This document shows, piece by piece, positions 14,437-22,873 of a DNA stretch of 30,007 bases. The notes beneath the pieces are model-generated. The model saw nothing but the letters and a program-made list of their open reading frames with translations. It did not search any database and was not told the origin of the DNA. The translations under genes and the position numbers were made by a program. Position 1 is the stretch's first letter. Each line of letters opens with the position of its first letter. This DNA is from JBMOLK01 sp049325575 (GTDB taxonomy: Bacteria > Bacillota > Clostridia > Acetivibrionales > Acetivibrionaceae), in NCBI GenBank assembly GCA_049325575.1, contig JBMOLK010000328.1, positions 1 to 30,007 of the forward strand, in the 5' to 3' direction.

Positions 14437-15612
14437 TCATTGATTTTCTTGAGTTTTCTTCGGTAATTGAAGTGTACTAGTCAAATTGAGAGGCAATAGT
14501 ACTTTGAACAAATTCTGCGAGCCAATATTTACAAACTTCACAGGTCCTATCCCTGTAAAAGAACTTTTTATCCTGTTCATTCCCATTCCTGACTTCATAA
14601 ATCTCCTTTTCGGGTCTAATGTCAGAAGTCTCTGGTAGAGCCATGAGTTTCTCCTGTCAGGATTGTTCTCTTTAGTAAACCTGTAGATACTATTGCTTGC
14701 CATCAGTGCACCAGGGTTGCTGACTTCAATATTTTTGGATGTAACAGTTATGTTTATGCCCCTTGAAATATCTAGATAATCCCTGTGGACAAGGGCATTG
14801 GCAATTACTTCTTCCAAAGCCTCAAATGGATAATCCTCTTTATTTATCAAACCTTTAAGGTACTGTGAAGTACTATCCAGCATATTAAGAATATTTCCGT
14901 AGAACATCTTGACCTCATCATTTAATATAACCTTTATATGTACATGAGGCAGGTACAGGGACGGATTTTTCCCAAAAAGCAGCAAGCCACCTATAGTAGG
15001 ATGGTATCCTTCCCCTTCGCCCTTTTGTCCTACTATTCCTAAGGCTTCCAAAAGCAGCTGGCTTGGATTGTCGCTTATAACATTTAATGTTTTAAAATAA
15101 TTATTAATCAATACATTATCAAGCTCTTCCAAACCAACATTTTTTAAAATAACCGTCTCGTAGGTCATAAGACCATTCTCCTGAAAAAGGTTGGCTATTT
15201 CACTTCTTCTTGCTATATCGGTGGTAGAGCCTCTTCTAATATAGAATGCACCGTTCTGCATCATCTGGTGCGGCTTGTGGCTGCTTCTATAAACAGTCAA
15301 AACCCCCACTGTCTTCCCATCCAGCCGAATGAAATCAACCGAAATAGGGACCGGGGGGTCACACCTGTTATATATAGTCTGTTGAATCTGTTCTTCTTTT
15401 AAGTCATTTGGATCAATACCGAGAACCTTCTTAGTCTTATCCTCGATACCAAAAATAATATACCCTCTTCCACCCCTGGAATTGGCCATAGCAATTACAT
15501 CCTTAGTGAGTTCCTTCTTATCACTATCGGTGGATAAATTAAGCTCTGCCTTAAAATCAAGTTTTGGCCCCTCTTCCTGCTTGAGCAACCTCTTAAGCTT
15601 ATACCTATCCAA
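14437..15612 (-). CDS. Schlafen/AlbA_2-domain putative transcriptional regulator
   Basis: A 391-residue protein of the group often annotated as an ATP-binding or DNA-binding AlbA_2 (formerly AAA_4) protein. The N-terminal domain (about residues 10-125) has the family pattern: EEGPKLDFKAEL, MANSRGGRGYIIFGIEDKTK, then FYIRRGSTTDIA. The C-terminal part (about 255-385) resembles HATPase_c_4, with EEVIANALVHRDY, ITVTSKNIEVSNPG and the late GMGMNRI. The middle part is the usual linker. It begins 22 bases after the small Cys-rich gene and may be the last gene of the his transcript. No terminator is visible before the groESL promoter. Cellular role unknown; family assignment fairly sure. Confidence 0.85.
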   Translation of the reverse strand: MDRYKLKRLLKQEEGPKLDFKAELNLSTDSDKKELTKDVIAMANSRGGRGYIIFGIEDKTKKVLGIDPNDLKEEQIQQTIYNRCDPPVPISVDFIRLDGKTVGVLTVYRSSHKPHQMMQNGAFYIRRGSTTDIARRSEIANLFQENGLMTYETVILKNVGLEELDNVLINNYFKTLNVISDNPSQLLLEALGIVGQKGEGEGYHPTIGGLLLFGKNPSLYLPHVHIKVILNDEVKMFYGNILNMLDSTSQYLKGLINKEDYPFEALEEVIANALVHRDYLDISRGINITVTSKNIEVSNPGALMASNSIYRFTKENNPDRRNSWLYQRLLTLDPKRRFMKSGMGMNRIKSSFTGIGPVKFVNIGSQNLFKVLLPLNLTSTLQLPKKTQENQ

Positions 15613-15633
15613 TGCTGCACCTCCAGGTTAACC

Positions 15634-15828
15634 TTATTTTTTTACACTCCTTATAAAGTTCTCTATGCTTCTGTCATATGTCTTTTCAGCCTCAGCCGGA
15701 AAAAAACAGCCCGGTATTTCACCCATGGAGCGGTGGTATTCTACGCACGCACAGCAAGCTCCTCTTCTACTGCAAGACATACACGTACATGTGCATTTAG
15801 CCTTGTTCTTTTCTAAAGCGCAATCCAT
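15634..15828 (-). CDS. Small cysteine-rich protein, DUF6485-like
   Basis: A 64-residue protein with nine cysteines (3, 12, 14, 16, 19, 25, 26, 28, 41) clustered as CTCTCMSC and CCAC, which suggests metal binding. The second half (EYHRSMGEIPGCFFP, then AEKTYDRSIENFIR) matches my memory of small clostridial proteins called DUF6485. GGGGGG lies 6 bases before the ATG. It starts 14 bases after the hisIE stop, so it is probably on the his transcript. No function is known to me. Confidence 0.82.
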   Translation of the reverse strand: MDCALEKNKAKCTCTCMSCSRRGACCACVEYHRSMGEIPGCFFPAEAEKTYDRSIENFIRSVKK

Positions 15829-15842
15829 ATTTGTCCCCCCTG

Positions 15843-16493
15843 TTATCTTCTCTTTTTCAGCTCCTCATATATATCATCAAGCTTTACTCCTCTTTCTACC
15901 ATCAATACAAAAAGGTGATAAAAGAGGTCGGATATCTCATAGATTATTTCTCCCTTGTCATTATTCTTTGCTGCAATGATAACCTCTGCAGTTTCTTCTC
16001 CTACTTTCTTCAATATCTTATCAATACCTTTATCAAATAAATAATTTGTATAGGAACCTTCCTTCGGGTTTATTGTTCTGTCAACTATTACGTCATACAC
16101 TTCCTGAAGTACCCTGGACTTATCACCATAAACCTTGCTCTCGTCAAATACCTTATGGGAAGTTTCTTCTACGCCTTCTTTAGAGAGTTCCCTGTAAAAG
16201 CAGGAATAGTGCCCTGTATGGCAAGCGGCTTCAACCTGTTCAACTTTTATGAGAAGGGTATCTCCATCACAATCTATATTTATTGATTTTATATTCTGAA
16301 AATGACCTGAAGTCTCACCTTTTAGCCACAACTTGTTTCTGCTTCTGCTAAAATAATGAACTTTTCCTGTTTCCAAAGACTTCTTAAAAGCTTCTTCATT
16401 CATATAGGCCATCATAAGTACTTCATTGGTTTTATAATCCTGTGTAACTACAGGAATCAGCCCATTATTATCGAATTTTAATAGATCTTCCAT
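15843..16493 (-). CDS. hisIE: Bifunctional phosphoribosyl-AMP cyclohydrolase / phosphoribosyl-ATP pyrophosphatase
   Basis: Catalyses two early steps of histidine synthesis: removal of pyrophosphate from phosphoribosyl-ATP (HisE part), then opening of the adenine ring (HisI part). The HisI domain occupies about residues 1-110, with the metal-site residues in NIDCDGDTLLIK and EAACHTGHYSCFY. The HisE domain follows (about 120-216), with GSYTNYLFDKG and KKVGEETAEVIIAAKN. The 216-residue length is normal for the fusion. GGGGG precedes the ATG by 8 bases. It lies 18 bases after hisF. Confidence 0.97.
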   Translation of the reverse strand: MEDLLKFDNNGLIPVVTQDYKTNEVLMMAYMNEEAFKKSLETGKVHYFSRSRNKLWLKGETSGHFQNIKSINIDCDGDTLLIKVEQVEAACHTGHYSCFYRELSKEGVEETSHKVFDESKVYGDKSRVLQEVYDVIVDRTINPKEGSYTNYLFDKGIDKILKKVGEETAEVIIAAKNNDKGEIIYEISDLFYHLFVLMVERGVKLDDIYEELKKRR

Positions 16494-16511
16494 GTTTTTG
16501 ACCCCCTGTTT

Positions 16512-17273
16512 CTATATCCTTATCTCTATTCCTCTAGCCTTTAAATAATTCTTAAGATCCATAATTTCCATTTCCCTGTAGTGAAAAAGCGATGCTGCCA
16601 GTACAGCGTCAGCCTTACCATCCACCAAAGCCTCATGAAAATGCTCCATTGTACCAGCACCTCCTGATGCAATTACCGGAATTTTAACGCTTTCTGAAAC
16701 CATTCTGGTAAGCTCGATGTCATATCCGCTTTTGGTCCCATCACAATCCATGCTGGTAAGAAGGATCTCTCCTGCTCCGCGCTTTTCAGCTTCAACAGCC
16801 CATTCTACCGCATCTTTGCCGGTGTTAACCCTTCCACCGTTTAAATACACATCCCATCCGGACTTATCTTCTCTCCTTTTTGCATCTATTGCAACCACAA
16901 CGCATTGGCTTCCAAAGCGCCAGGCAGCTTCGGAAATAAGCTCCGGTCTCTTTAAGGCAGCAGAGTTTACGGATATTTTGTCTGCCCCCGCTTTTAATAT
17001 CTCCCTGAAGTCATCTACCTGCCTTATTCCTCCACCTACGGTGAATGGGATAAACACCTGCTCCGCCACTCTTCTTACCACATCAAGCATTATACTTCTT
17101 GCATCAGCTGAAGCTGTAATATCAAGAAATGTAAGCTCATCAGCACCGGCTTTATCATAAATGGCAGCAACCTCTACCGGATCACCTGCGTCCCTTATGT
17201 TAACAAAATTTACACCTTTAACAACCCTGCCAGCATGAACATCCAGGCAAGGAATTATACGTTTTGTCAGCAT
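16512..17273 (-). CDS. hisF: Imidazole glycerol phosphate synthase, cyclase subunit
   Basis: Uses ammonia from HisH to convert PRFAR to imidazole glycerol phosphate plus AICAR. A (beta/alpha)8 barrel of 253 residues; the first catalytic Asp is in RIIPCLDVHAGRVVKG (Asp11), the second in VVVAIDAKRR (about 130), and the phosphate sites are in FTVGGGIR and IASGGAG. AAGGGG lies 8 bases before the ATG at 17271-17273, and proteins of the family begin MLTKRIIPCLDV, so this start is preferred over the ATG six bases earlier. It lies 12 bases after hisA. Confidence 0.98.
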   Translation of the reverse strand: MLTKRIIPCLDVHAGRVVKGVNFVNIRDAGDPVEVAAIYDKAGADELTFLDITASADARSIMLDVVRRVAEQVFIPFTVGGGIRQVDDFREILKAGADKISVNSAALKRPELISEAAWRFGSQCVVVAIDAKRREDKSGWDVYLNGGRVNTGKDAVEWAVEAEKRGAGEILLTSMDCDGTKSGYDIELTRMVSESVKIPVIASGGAGTMEHFHEALVDGKADAVLAASLFHYREMEIMDLKNYLKARGIEIRI

Positions 17274-17285
17274 TTCCATTACCCC

Positions 17286-17999
17286 TTATTTTGCTATCTC
17301 AATAGCTTTCTTTAGATCCAGATCTCCTGTATAAAGTGCTTTTCCAACAATAACGCCGGCAACACCTACTTCTTTGAGGTTTTTTATGTCATCCAAATTA
17401 CTAACCCCGCCGGATGCTATTACTTCTATATCAACGGCTTTCACCATTTCTTCCATAGCTTTAAGATTCGGACCCAAGAGCATCCCGTCTCTTGATATAT
17501 CTGTATATATTATGGTCTTTGTACCAAGCTCCTCCATCTTTTTAGCAAATCCTACAGCAGTAAACTCGCTGGTTTTTGCCCAACCCTCAATAGCAACCAT
17601 TCCATCTTTTGCATCAATACCTATAACAACATTACCTTCAAACGTCTTTACTGCCTTCTTAACCAGGTTTGGGTCATTAACTGCGGATGTACCGAGAATC
17701 ACACGCTGGATGCCTTTACAAAGGACCGTCTCTATCATTTCTATTGTCCTGATTCCTCCACCCAATTGAACCGGTATGCCAAGCTTAACTGCCATTTCGC
17801 TTATAACGGATATATTTTGGGCTACACCTGTTCTTGCTCCATCCAAGTCAACTACATGAAGATACTCTGCTCCCAGCTCCTCCCACTTAAGAGCCATCTC
17901 AACAGGGCTGTCGGAATAAACAGTAACCTTGTTAAACTCTCCCTGCGCAAGTCTAACACATCTTCCATCCTTAACATCCACAGCGGGATAAATAATCAT
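17286..17999 (-). CDS. hisA: ProFAR isomerase (phosphoribosylformimino-AICAR-P isomerase)
   Basis: Amadori-type isomerase that turns ProFAR into PRFAR, the HisF substrate. A 237-residue (beta/alpha)8 barrel paralogous to HisF. Asp8 is in IIYPAVDVKDGRCVRL and the acid Asp in IIYTDISRDGM (about 170); phosphate loops are QLGGGIR and IASGGVS. AGGAGG lies 10 bases before the ATG. About 100 bases separate it from hisH, with no clear terminator. Confidence 0.98.
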   Translation of the reverse strand: MIIYPAVDVKDGRCVRLAQGEFNKVTVYSDSPVEMALKWEELGAEYLHVVDLDGARTGVAQNISVISEMAVKLGIPVQLGGGIRTIEMIETVLCKGIQRVILGTSAVNDPNLVKKAVKTFEGNVVIGIDAKDGMVAIEGWAKTSEFTAVGFAKKMEELGTKTIIYTDISRDGMLLGPNLKAMEEMVKAVDIEVIASGGVSNLDDIKNLKEVGVAGVIVGKALYTGDLDLKKAIEIAK

Positions 18000-18100
18000 A
18001 GTAAAAAGACCTCCTAAATCTAAATAAGTTTTATATTTAAAGTCGATTTTGCATTAAAAAACTGTATACATAATATCGTCATAAAATTCGTTTACCTGCA

Positions 18101-18712
18101 TTAAATACTATTGACAAAGTTTCTCAGCATATTGAGCCCAACCTCACCGCTTTTTTCAGGATGAAACTGGGTAGCATAAATGGACCCTTTCTGTACGGCT
18201 ACAGAAAAGTTTATACCGTAATTGGTTGAAGCAATAACAATATCTTTGTCATCGGTATCCAGGTAATAGGAATGAACAAAGTAAACATACGGATTTTTTG
18301 AAATGCCTTTAAACAATGGAGACTCACCCTTTAGTTCAAGAGAATTCCATCCCATGTGCGGAACTTTAAGATTCATATCATCGGGAAGCTGTTTGATTGC
18401 TCCTCTTAGTATCCCAAGGCCTTGAACGTCCTGTCCGCCCTCTTCACTGTAATCAAACAGAAGCTGCATTCCAAGGCAAATTCCCAAAAACGGCTTTTTA
18501 CTCTCTATAACCTTATTTATTACCTCAATCATACCATACTTCCCAAGGCTCTGCATAGCATCCGCAAAAGCCCCAACACCAGGTAAAACTACAGCATCCG
18601 CATTCAATATAAATTCTTTATCCGAAGATACTTTTGCCTCACATCCAATAAAGTGAAGCGCTTTTTCTACACTTCTTAAATTCCCTACCTCATAATCTAT
18701 TACAGCTATCAA
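18101..18712 (-). CDS. hisH: Imidazole glycerol phosphate synthase, glutamine amidotransferase subunit
   Basis: Class I glutaminase that supplies ammonia to HisF. The triad is visible: Cys79 in FLGICLGMQL, and His184 and Glu186 in QFHPEKSGE. The oxyanion segment PGVGAF (about 44-49) is present. Length 203 is normal. The start is TTG (18710-18712) with GGAG ten bases upstream; no ATG fits the conserved N-terminus IAVIDYEVGNLRSV. A hairpin lies between it and purC. Confidence 0.97.
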   Translation of the reverse strand: MIAVIDYEVGNLRSVEKALHFIGCEAKVSSDKEFILNADAVVLPGVGAFADAMQSLGKYGMIEVINKVIESKKPFLGICLGMQLLFDYSEEGGQDVQGLGILRGAIKQLPDDMNLKVPHMGWNSLELKGESPLFKGISKNPYVYFVHSYYLDTDDKDIVIASTNYGINFSVAVQKGSIYATQFHPEKSGEVGLNMLRNFVNSI

Positions 18713-18769
18713 TATTACTCACTCCATATAAATATAGTCTGGTAATTCCAATATACTTGAAACAGCTAA

Positions 18770-18802
18770 CACTCCCCTTACCTTTTTAAAGTAAAGGGAG
18801 TG
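18770..18802 (-). terminator. Hairpin between purC and hisH, possible partial terminator
   Basis: CACTCCCTTTAC and GTAAGGGGAGTG form a 12-bp stem when read on the minus strand, with one U-G pair that would be a C-A mismatch on the other strand. It begins 7 bases past the purC stop. What follows is TTAGCTGTTTC, not a true T-run, so it may only reduce read-through or protect the upstream message. Confidence 0.6.
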
Positions 18803-18809
18803 CCTGTTG

Positions 18810-19694
18810 TTAAGCCAGTTTTTTTCCTGTGATTCGTTCATATGCTTCTATATATTTAAGTTCGGTATTCTTTACAACATCATCGGGAAGATTAGGCGCT
18901 GGCGGCTTCTTATCCCAATCAATGGATTCCAGGTACTCTCTTAGGAATTGTTTGTCAAAACTCTTTTGAGCCCTTCCCGGCTCATAATCATTCATATCCC
19001 AAAACCTTGAAGAATCCGGAGTAAACATCTCGTCACCTACCACAAGTTTACCGTCAACTATACCAAATTCAAACTTTGTATCTGCCAGTATAATGCCCTT
19101 GCTCTCTGCATATTGACTTGCCTTGTTATATAGAGCAATGCTTGCATCCTTAAGCTTGTTTGCAAGGTCGGTTCCGATTCTGTTACAGAGCTCTTCAAAA
19201 GAAACATTTTCGTCATGTCCTTCCAGAGCCTTTGTTGATGGTGTAAATATAGGCTCCGGAAGCTTGTCTGCCTGCTTTAAGCCTTCAGGAAGCTTTAGGC
19301 CGCATATGGTTCCGGTTTGTTTATAATCCTTAAGCCCTGATCCTTCAAGATAGCCCCTGACTATACACTCCGCTTCAACCATCTCAATCTTTTTTACCAG
19401 CATGGATCTTCCCTGAAGCTCTTCCTTAAACTTTGAAAGCCCTTTAGGGTACTGGGATACATCTGTAGTTATGATATGGTTGCCGATTATATCCCTGGTA
19501 TAGTCAAACCAAAACTCTGAAATACTGTTGAGCACCTTGCCCTTATTACGTATAAGGTTAGGGAATACTACATCAAAGGCAGATATTCTGTCTGTAACTA
19601 CAATAAGAAGTTTATCTCCCAAATCATATACATTTCTTACTTTGCCTTTAATGTAAAGGGGTAAGCCAATAAAATCCGTGTCGTTAATTAACAT
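18810..19694 (-). CDS. purC: SAICAR synthase (long form)
   Basis: Joins aspartate to CAIR with ATP to give SAICAR in purine synthesis. The ATP site is marked by IKGKVRNVYDLGDKLLIVVT (about 15-34) and TDRISAFDVVFPN; CIVRGYLEGSGLKDY and FEFGIVDGKLVVGDE are further family motifs. At 294 residues, with the insert containing IFTPSTKALEGHDENVSFEE, it is the long type (Ade1-like) rather than the roughly 240-residue PurC of B. subtilis or E. coli. The ATG at 19692-19694 follows GAGAGG; an in-frame TTG seven codons earlier is less likely. It sits inside the his cluster, 45 bases after hisB. Its product leads to AICAR, the same compound that HisF/HisH release. Confidence 0.97.
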   Translation of the reverse strand: MLINDTDFIGLPLYIKGKVRNVYDLGDKLLIVVTDRISAFDVVFPNLIRNKGKVLNSISEFWFDYTRDIIGNHIITTDVSQYPKGLSKFKEELQGRSMLVKKIEMVEAECIVRGYLEGSGLKDYKQTGTICGLKLPEGLKQADKLPEPIFTPSTKALEGHDENVSFEELCNRIGTDLANKLKDASIALYNKASQYAESKGIILADTKFEFGIVDGKLVVGDEMFTPDSSRFWDMNDYEPGRAQKSFDKQFLREYLESIDWDKKPPAPNLPDDVVKNTELKYIEAYERITGKKLA

Positions 19695-19739
19695 CTTTAC
19701 ATACCTCTCTAACAAACTTTTCTATATCGAATTTCTCGT

Positions 19740-20327
19740 CTATAATGTTCCCTTTGTAGACATTACACCTTCAATCCTGGTGTCTATGATAGTTGCTTCA
19801 TCAAGTGCCCTTCCGAAGGCCTTAAAAATAGCTTCAATTATATGATGAGTATTGCTTCCGTAGAACACTTTAATATGTAGGTTTATACCGGCATTAAAGG
19901 AAACTGCCCTGAAGAACTCTTCAAAAAGCTCTGTTTCCATATTGCCCAGCCTTTCACAGTCAAACCTGGCGTCAAAAACCAGAAAAGGTCTTCCGCTTAA
20001 GTCAAGAGCAACCAAAGCCAATGCCTCGTCCATGGGAACATATGAAGAGCCATACCTTTTAATGGACTTCTTATCACCTAAAGCCTCTTTTAAAGCCTGT
20101 CCCAGGACGATTCCCACATCTTCCACAGTGTGGTGGGCATCAACCTCCAGATCCCCTTGGGCTTTTACTGATAGATCAAATAGCCCGTGTCTTGTAAAAA
20201 GGTTCAGCATATGATCCAGGAAACCTACTCCTGTATTTATATCACTTTTACCGGTACCATCAATACTTATGCTCAAGCTTATATCTGTCTCGCCGGTCTT
20301 TCTATTGATTTTTGCCTTTCTACTCAT
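19740..20327 (-). CDS. hisB: Imidazoleglycerol-phosphate dehydratase
   Basis: Removes water from imidazole glycerol phosphate to give imidazole acetol phosphate. 195 residues, the monofunctional form. The two metal-binding HHxxE-type motifs are present: HHTVEDVGI (about 62-70) and THHIIEAIFKAFGRAL (about 160-175); DLSGRPFLVFD lies between. ATG at 20325-20327 has GGAGG 7 bases upstream; the TTG immediately before it is too close. Histidinol phosphatase is not fused here and no separate gene for it is seen in the window. Confidence 0.97.
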   Translation of the reverse strand: MSRKAKINRKTGETDISLSISIDGTGKSDINTGVGFLDHMLNLFTRHGLFDLSVKAQGDLEVDAHHTVEDVGIVLGQALKEALGDKKSIKRYGSSYVPMDEALALVALDLSGRPFLVFDARFDCERLGNMETELFEEFFRAVSFNAGINLHIKVFYGSNTHHIIEAIFKAFGRALDEATIIDTRIEGVMSTKGTL

Positions 20328-20367
20328 CAAACAGCCTCCGTAGAATTCCTTATTGTTAATTCATATA

Positions 20368-20419
20368 ATTATAACAGATAAGCTATTATCTATTCTACCA
20401 GTTCTATAAAAAATCTCAA
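20368..20419 (-). promoter_or_regulatory. Possible internal promoters in the hisC-hisB gap
   Basis: The 148-base gap between hisC and hisB holds two candidates on the minus strand: TTGAGA (20414-20419), 16 bases, TAGAAT (20392-20397); and an extended -10 TGTTATAAT (20368-20376) with no good -35. Either could start a shorter message for hisB-purC-hisHAF-hisIE. Confidence 0.4.
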
Positions 20420-20475
20420 CCAAATGTTTTACTAAAGTTGTATTACATTTTATGTTTTAAAATTCGTAGTTTAAA

Positions 20476-21549
20476 TCAACACGAAAGAATGCTCTTTAAC
20501 TCCTCTAGAAATATATCATTTTGCTCCTTATTACCTATACTTATCCTAAAGAAGTTCTCAAGTACAGGTACGCTGCCAAAGCTCCTTACCAGTACTCCTC
20601 TTTCCAAAAGCAGCCTGCAAACCTTTCCGGCATCGGATACTCTTAGCAATATAAAGTTTGCCTCCGATGGGTAAGGGTGTATACCCTTTATTTTCTTAAG
20701 TTCTTCCATCAGATAATCTCTCTGGAGTTTTATGTATTCTATTTCTTTGTTTCTTTCCTCCCTCTCTTCAAACACCAGCTTTGCCACCAGCTGTGACAGG
20801 GAGCTTATATTAAACGGTATTTTTACCTTGTTGATTTCATCGGCCATTTCAACGCTGCTTAGGGAATAACCGCATCTAATTCCTGCAAGACCGTAGGCTT
20901 TTGAGAAAGTACGCAGCACAATCAGATTATTGTACCTTTTTACAAGTGAAATAGCAGTCTCTCTGGAAAACTCTGCATAAGCTTCATCTACCACTATAAT
21001 AGACTTACTTAAGGCCTTTGCAATCTTTTCAATATCTCCAAGGGGTATAAGGCCCCCTGTTGGGTTATTGGGGCTGCAGAGGAAAACCACCTTGGCATTC
21101 TCTTTATTTGAAGTCTCAATAAACTCATTTATATCGTACACAAACCCCTTGTCTTCCTTCAATGGAATTTTAATTACAATCCCGCCTGCAATAGCAGTAT
21201 AAAATCTATACATATCAAAAGTAGGCTCAGGACATACCACCTTGTCACCTTTACCTACAAAGACATTTGTTATGGCCTGAATCAACTGGTCGGAACCACT
21301 GCCTACAATTACGCCATCATAATCAATATCCCAATATGATGCCAAAACTTTTCTTAGTTCGTTTGAATTGGTATCGGGATAGAGGTTAAGCTCCGGACCT
21401 TTAGTGAAATAATCGGCAAGCTTCATCCTTATCTTCTCCGGAAGCTCAAAAGGGCTCTCATTGGCATCAATCTTTACCTTATATGGCACCACCTTTGGGT
21501 TATACGGTGTAAAATCTCTAAGTTCGGGTCTAACCAAATCCCTTATCAT
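20476..21549 (-). CDS. hisC: Histidinol-phosphate aminotransferase
   Basis: PLP enzyme that transaminates imidazole acetol phosphate with glutamate. 357 residues. The Schiff-base lysine is Lys217 in LRTFSKAYGLAGIRCGY; other family landmarks are DANESPF at the start, CSPNNPTGG (about 158-166) and IIVVDEAYAEF (about 184-194). The substrate-phosphate Arg is in FFRISIGNKEQN near the end. It lies 16 bases after hisD. Confidence 0.97.
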   Translation of the reverse strand: MIRDLVRPELRDFTPYNPKVVPYKVKIDANESPFELPEKIRMKLADYFTKGPELNLYPDTNSNELRKVLASYWDIDYDGVIVGSGSDQLIQAITNVFVGKGDKVVCPEPTFDMYRFYTAIAGGIVIKIPLKEDKGFVYDINEFIETSNKENAKVVFLCSPNNPTGGLIPLGDIEKIAKALSKSIIVVDEAYAEFSRETAISLVKRYNNLIVLRTFSKAYGLAGIRCGYSLSSVEMADEINKVKIPFNISSLSQLVAKLVFEEREERNKEIEYIKLQRDYLMEELKKIKGIHPYPSEANFILLRVSDAGKVCRLLLERGVLVRSFGSVPVLENFFRISIGNKEQNDIFLEELKSILSC

Positions 21550-21565
21550 AAATACAATTCACCCC

Positions 21566-22873
21566 TTATTCTTCCTCAAACCTGACCCTGATCGCATTTG
21601 CGTGACCACTTAATCCTTCAGATTCTGCAAAAAGTATTACATCATCCTTAACCTTGCCAAGAGCTTTTTTGGAATAGGATATTATGCTGCTCTTCTTAAC
21701 AAAATCGGATAAGTTAAGAGGCGAGAAAAATCTCGCTGTTCCGCTTGTGGGAAGAACATGATTGGGCCCTGCAAAATAATCTCCCAAAGGCTCTGATGAG
21801 TAATTCCCCAAAAATATCGCACCGGCATTCCTTATACAGCTTAATAGTCCAAAGGGTTCCTCAACGCAAAGCTCAAGGTGCTCCGGGGCAATCCTGTTTA
21901 CAATCTCTACGGCTTTTTCCATGCTTTCAACAATTACTGCAGCCCCAAAGTCTTCTATTGATTTTTGGGCCATTTCCCTCCTGGGCAGTGCCTCAACTTG
22001 CTGGTCAACCTCCCTTTGCACATCCTTTGCAATTTTCTCGGATGTGGTAACCAGAATTGAAGAAGCCAGAACATCATGCTCTGCCTGGGATAACAGGTCT
22101 GCTGCAACAAATCTTGGATTTGCAGAATCATCCGCAACCACCATGATTTCACTGGGGCCGGCTATCATATCTATATCACAATACCCGTATACTGTCCTCT
22201 TTGCCATTGCAACATATATGTTTCCAGGTCCTACAATCTTATCAACCTTGGGAACGGTTCCGGTACCAAATGCTAACGCCGCTATCGCCTGTGCGCCGCC
22301 CATTTTATATATTTCATCTACCCCGGCTTCCTTGGCTGCCACCAGTATGGAAGGATTAACCTTTCCATCTCTTCCGGGAGGCGTAGCCATTATTACCCTG
22401 CTTACTCCTGCTACCCTGGCAGGTATTACATTCATAAGAACAGAAGAAGGATATGAAGCAGTCCCTCCTGGAACGTATACCCCTACAATCTCTAAGGGAT
22501 TGTACAGCTGTCCCAGTATTACACCGTCCTCCTCGGTAGAAAACCATGATTTCTCTTTTTGCTTTGAATGAAACTTTTCAATGTTCTCCCTGGCTTTCCT
22601 GATTACTTCTACAAGCTTGCTGTCAACTTTCTTATATGCTTCTTCTATCTCATCCACGGATACCTTTAATTTATCAGAAGTAAGCTCAACCTTGTCAAAC
22701 ATGGAGGTATACTCTATAACTGCCTTATCCCCCTTTTGCCTTACATTGTTTACTATGTCCTCAACGCGCCTTAGGACATCGCCGTATTCCATCTGGCTTC
22801 TTGATGCCAGCTTCTCAAATATATCACTGTCTTTTCCGGCTCTTAAGTCTATAATTCTGATCAAGGGTCTCAC
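21566..22873 (-). CDS. hisD: Histidinol dehydrogenase
   Basis: Zinc enzyme that oxidises histidinol twice with NAD+ to histidine. 435 residues. The family signature runs through IDMIAGPSEIMVVADD; zinc-ligand segments are LSQAEHD and GLSGHANAIRVR at the C-terminus; the catalytic Glu-His pair is in RIAPEHLEL. The GTG at 22871-22873 overlaps the hisG stop by three bases (GTGA), so translation is coupled. A TTG three codons later has AGAGG at a better distance and is an alternative start. Confidence 0.97.
   Translation of the reverse strand: MRPLIRIIDLRAGKDSDIFEKLASRSQMEYGDVLRRVEDIVNNVRQKGDKAVIEYTSMFDKVELTSDKLKVSVDEIEEAYKKVDSKLVEVIRKARENIEKFHSKQKEKSWFSTEEDGVILGQLYNPLEIVGVYVPGGTASYPSSVLMNVIPARVAGVSRVIMATPPGRDGKVNPSILVAAKEAGVDEIYKMGGAQAIAALAFGTGTVPKVDKIVGPGNIYVAMAKRTVYGYCDIDMIAGPSEIMVVADDSANPRFVAADLLSQAEHDVLASSILVTTSEKIAKDVQREVDQQVEALPRREMAQKSIEDFGAAVIVESMEKAVEIVNRIAPEHLELCVEEPFGLLSCIRNAGAIFLGNYSSEPLGDYFAGPNHVLPTSGTARFFSPLNLSDFVKKSSIISYSKKALGKVKDDVILFAESEGLSGHANAIRVRFEEE

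Noticed and set aside
16717..17160. Plus-strand reading frame (147 codons) opposite hisF
   Set aside because: Antisense shadow of a conserved barrel enzyme, without start signals.
21921..22571. Long plus-strand reading frame (216 codons) opposite hisD
   Set aside because: It is a shadow of hisD: no ribosome site, low-complexity Ser/Thr/Ile-rich product, and hisD is certain.
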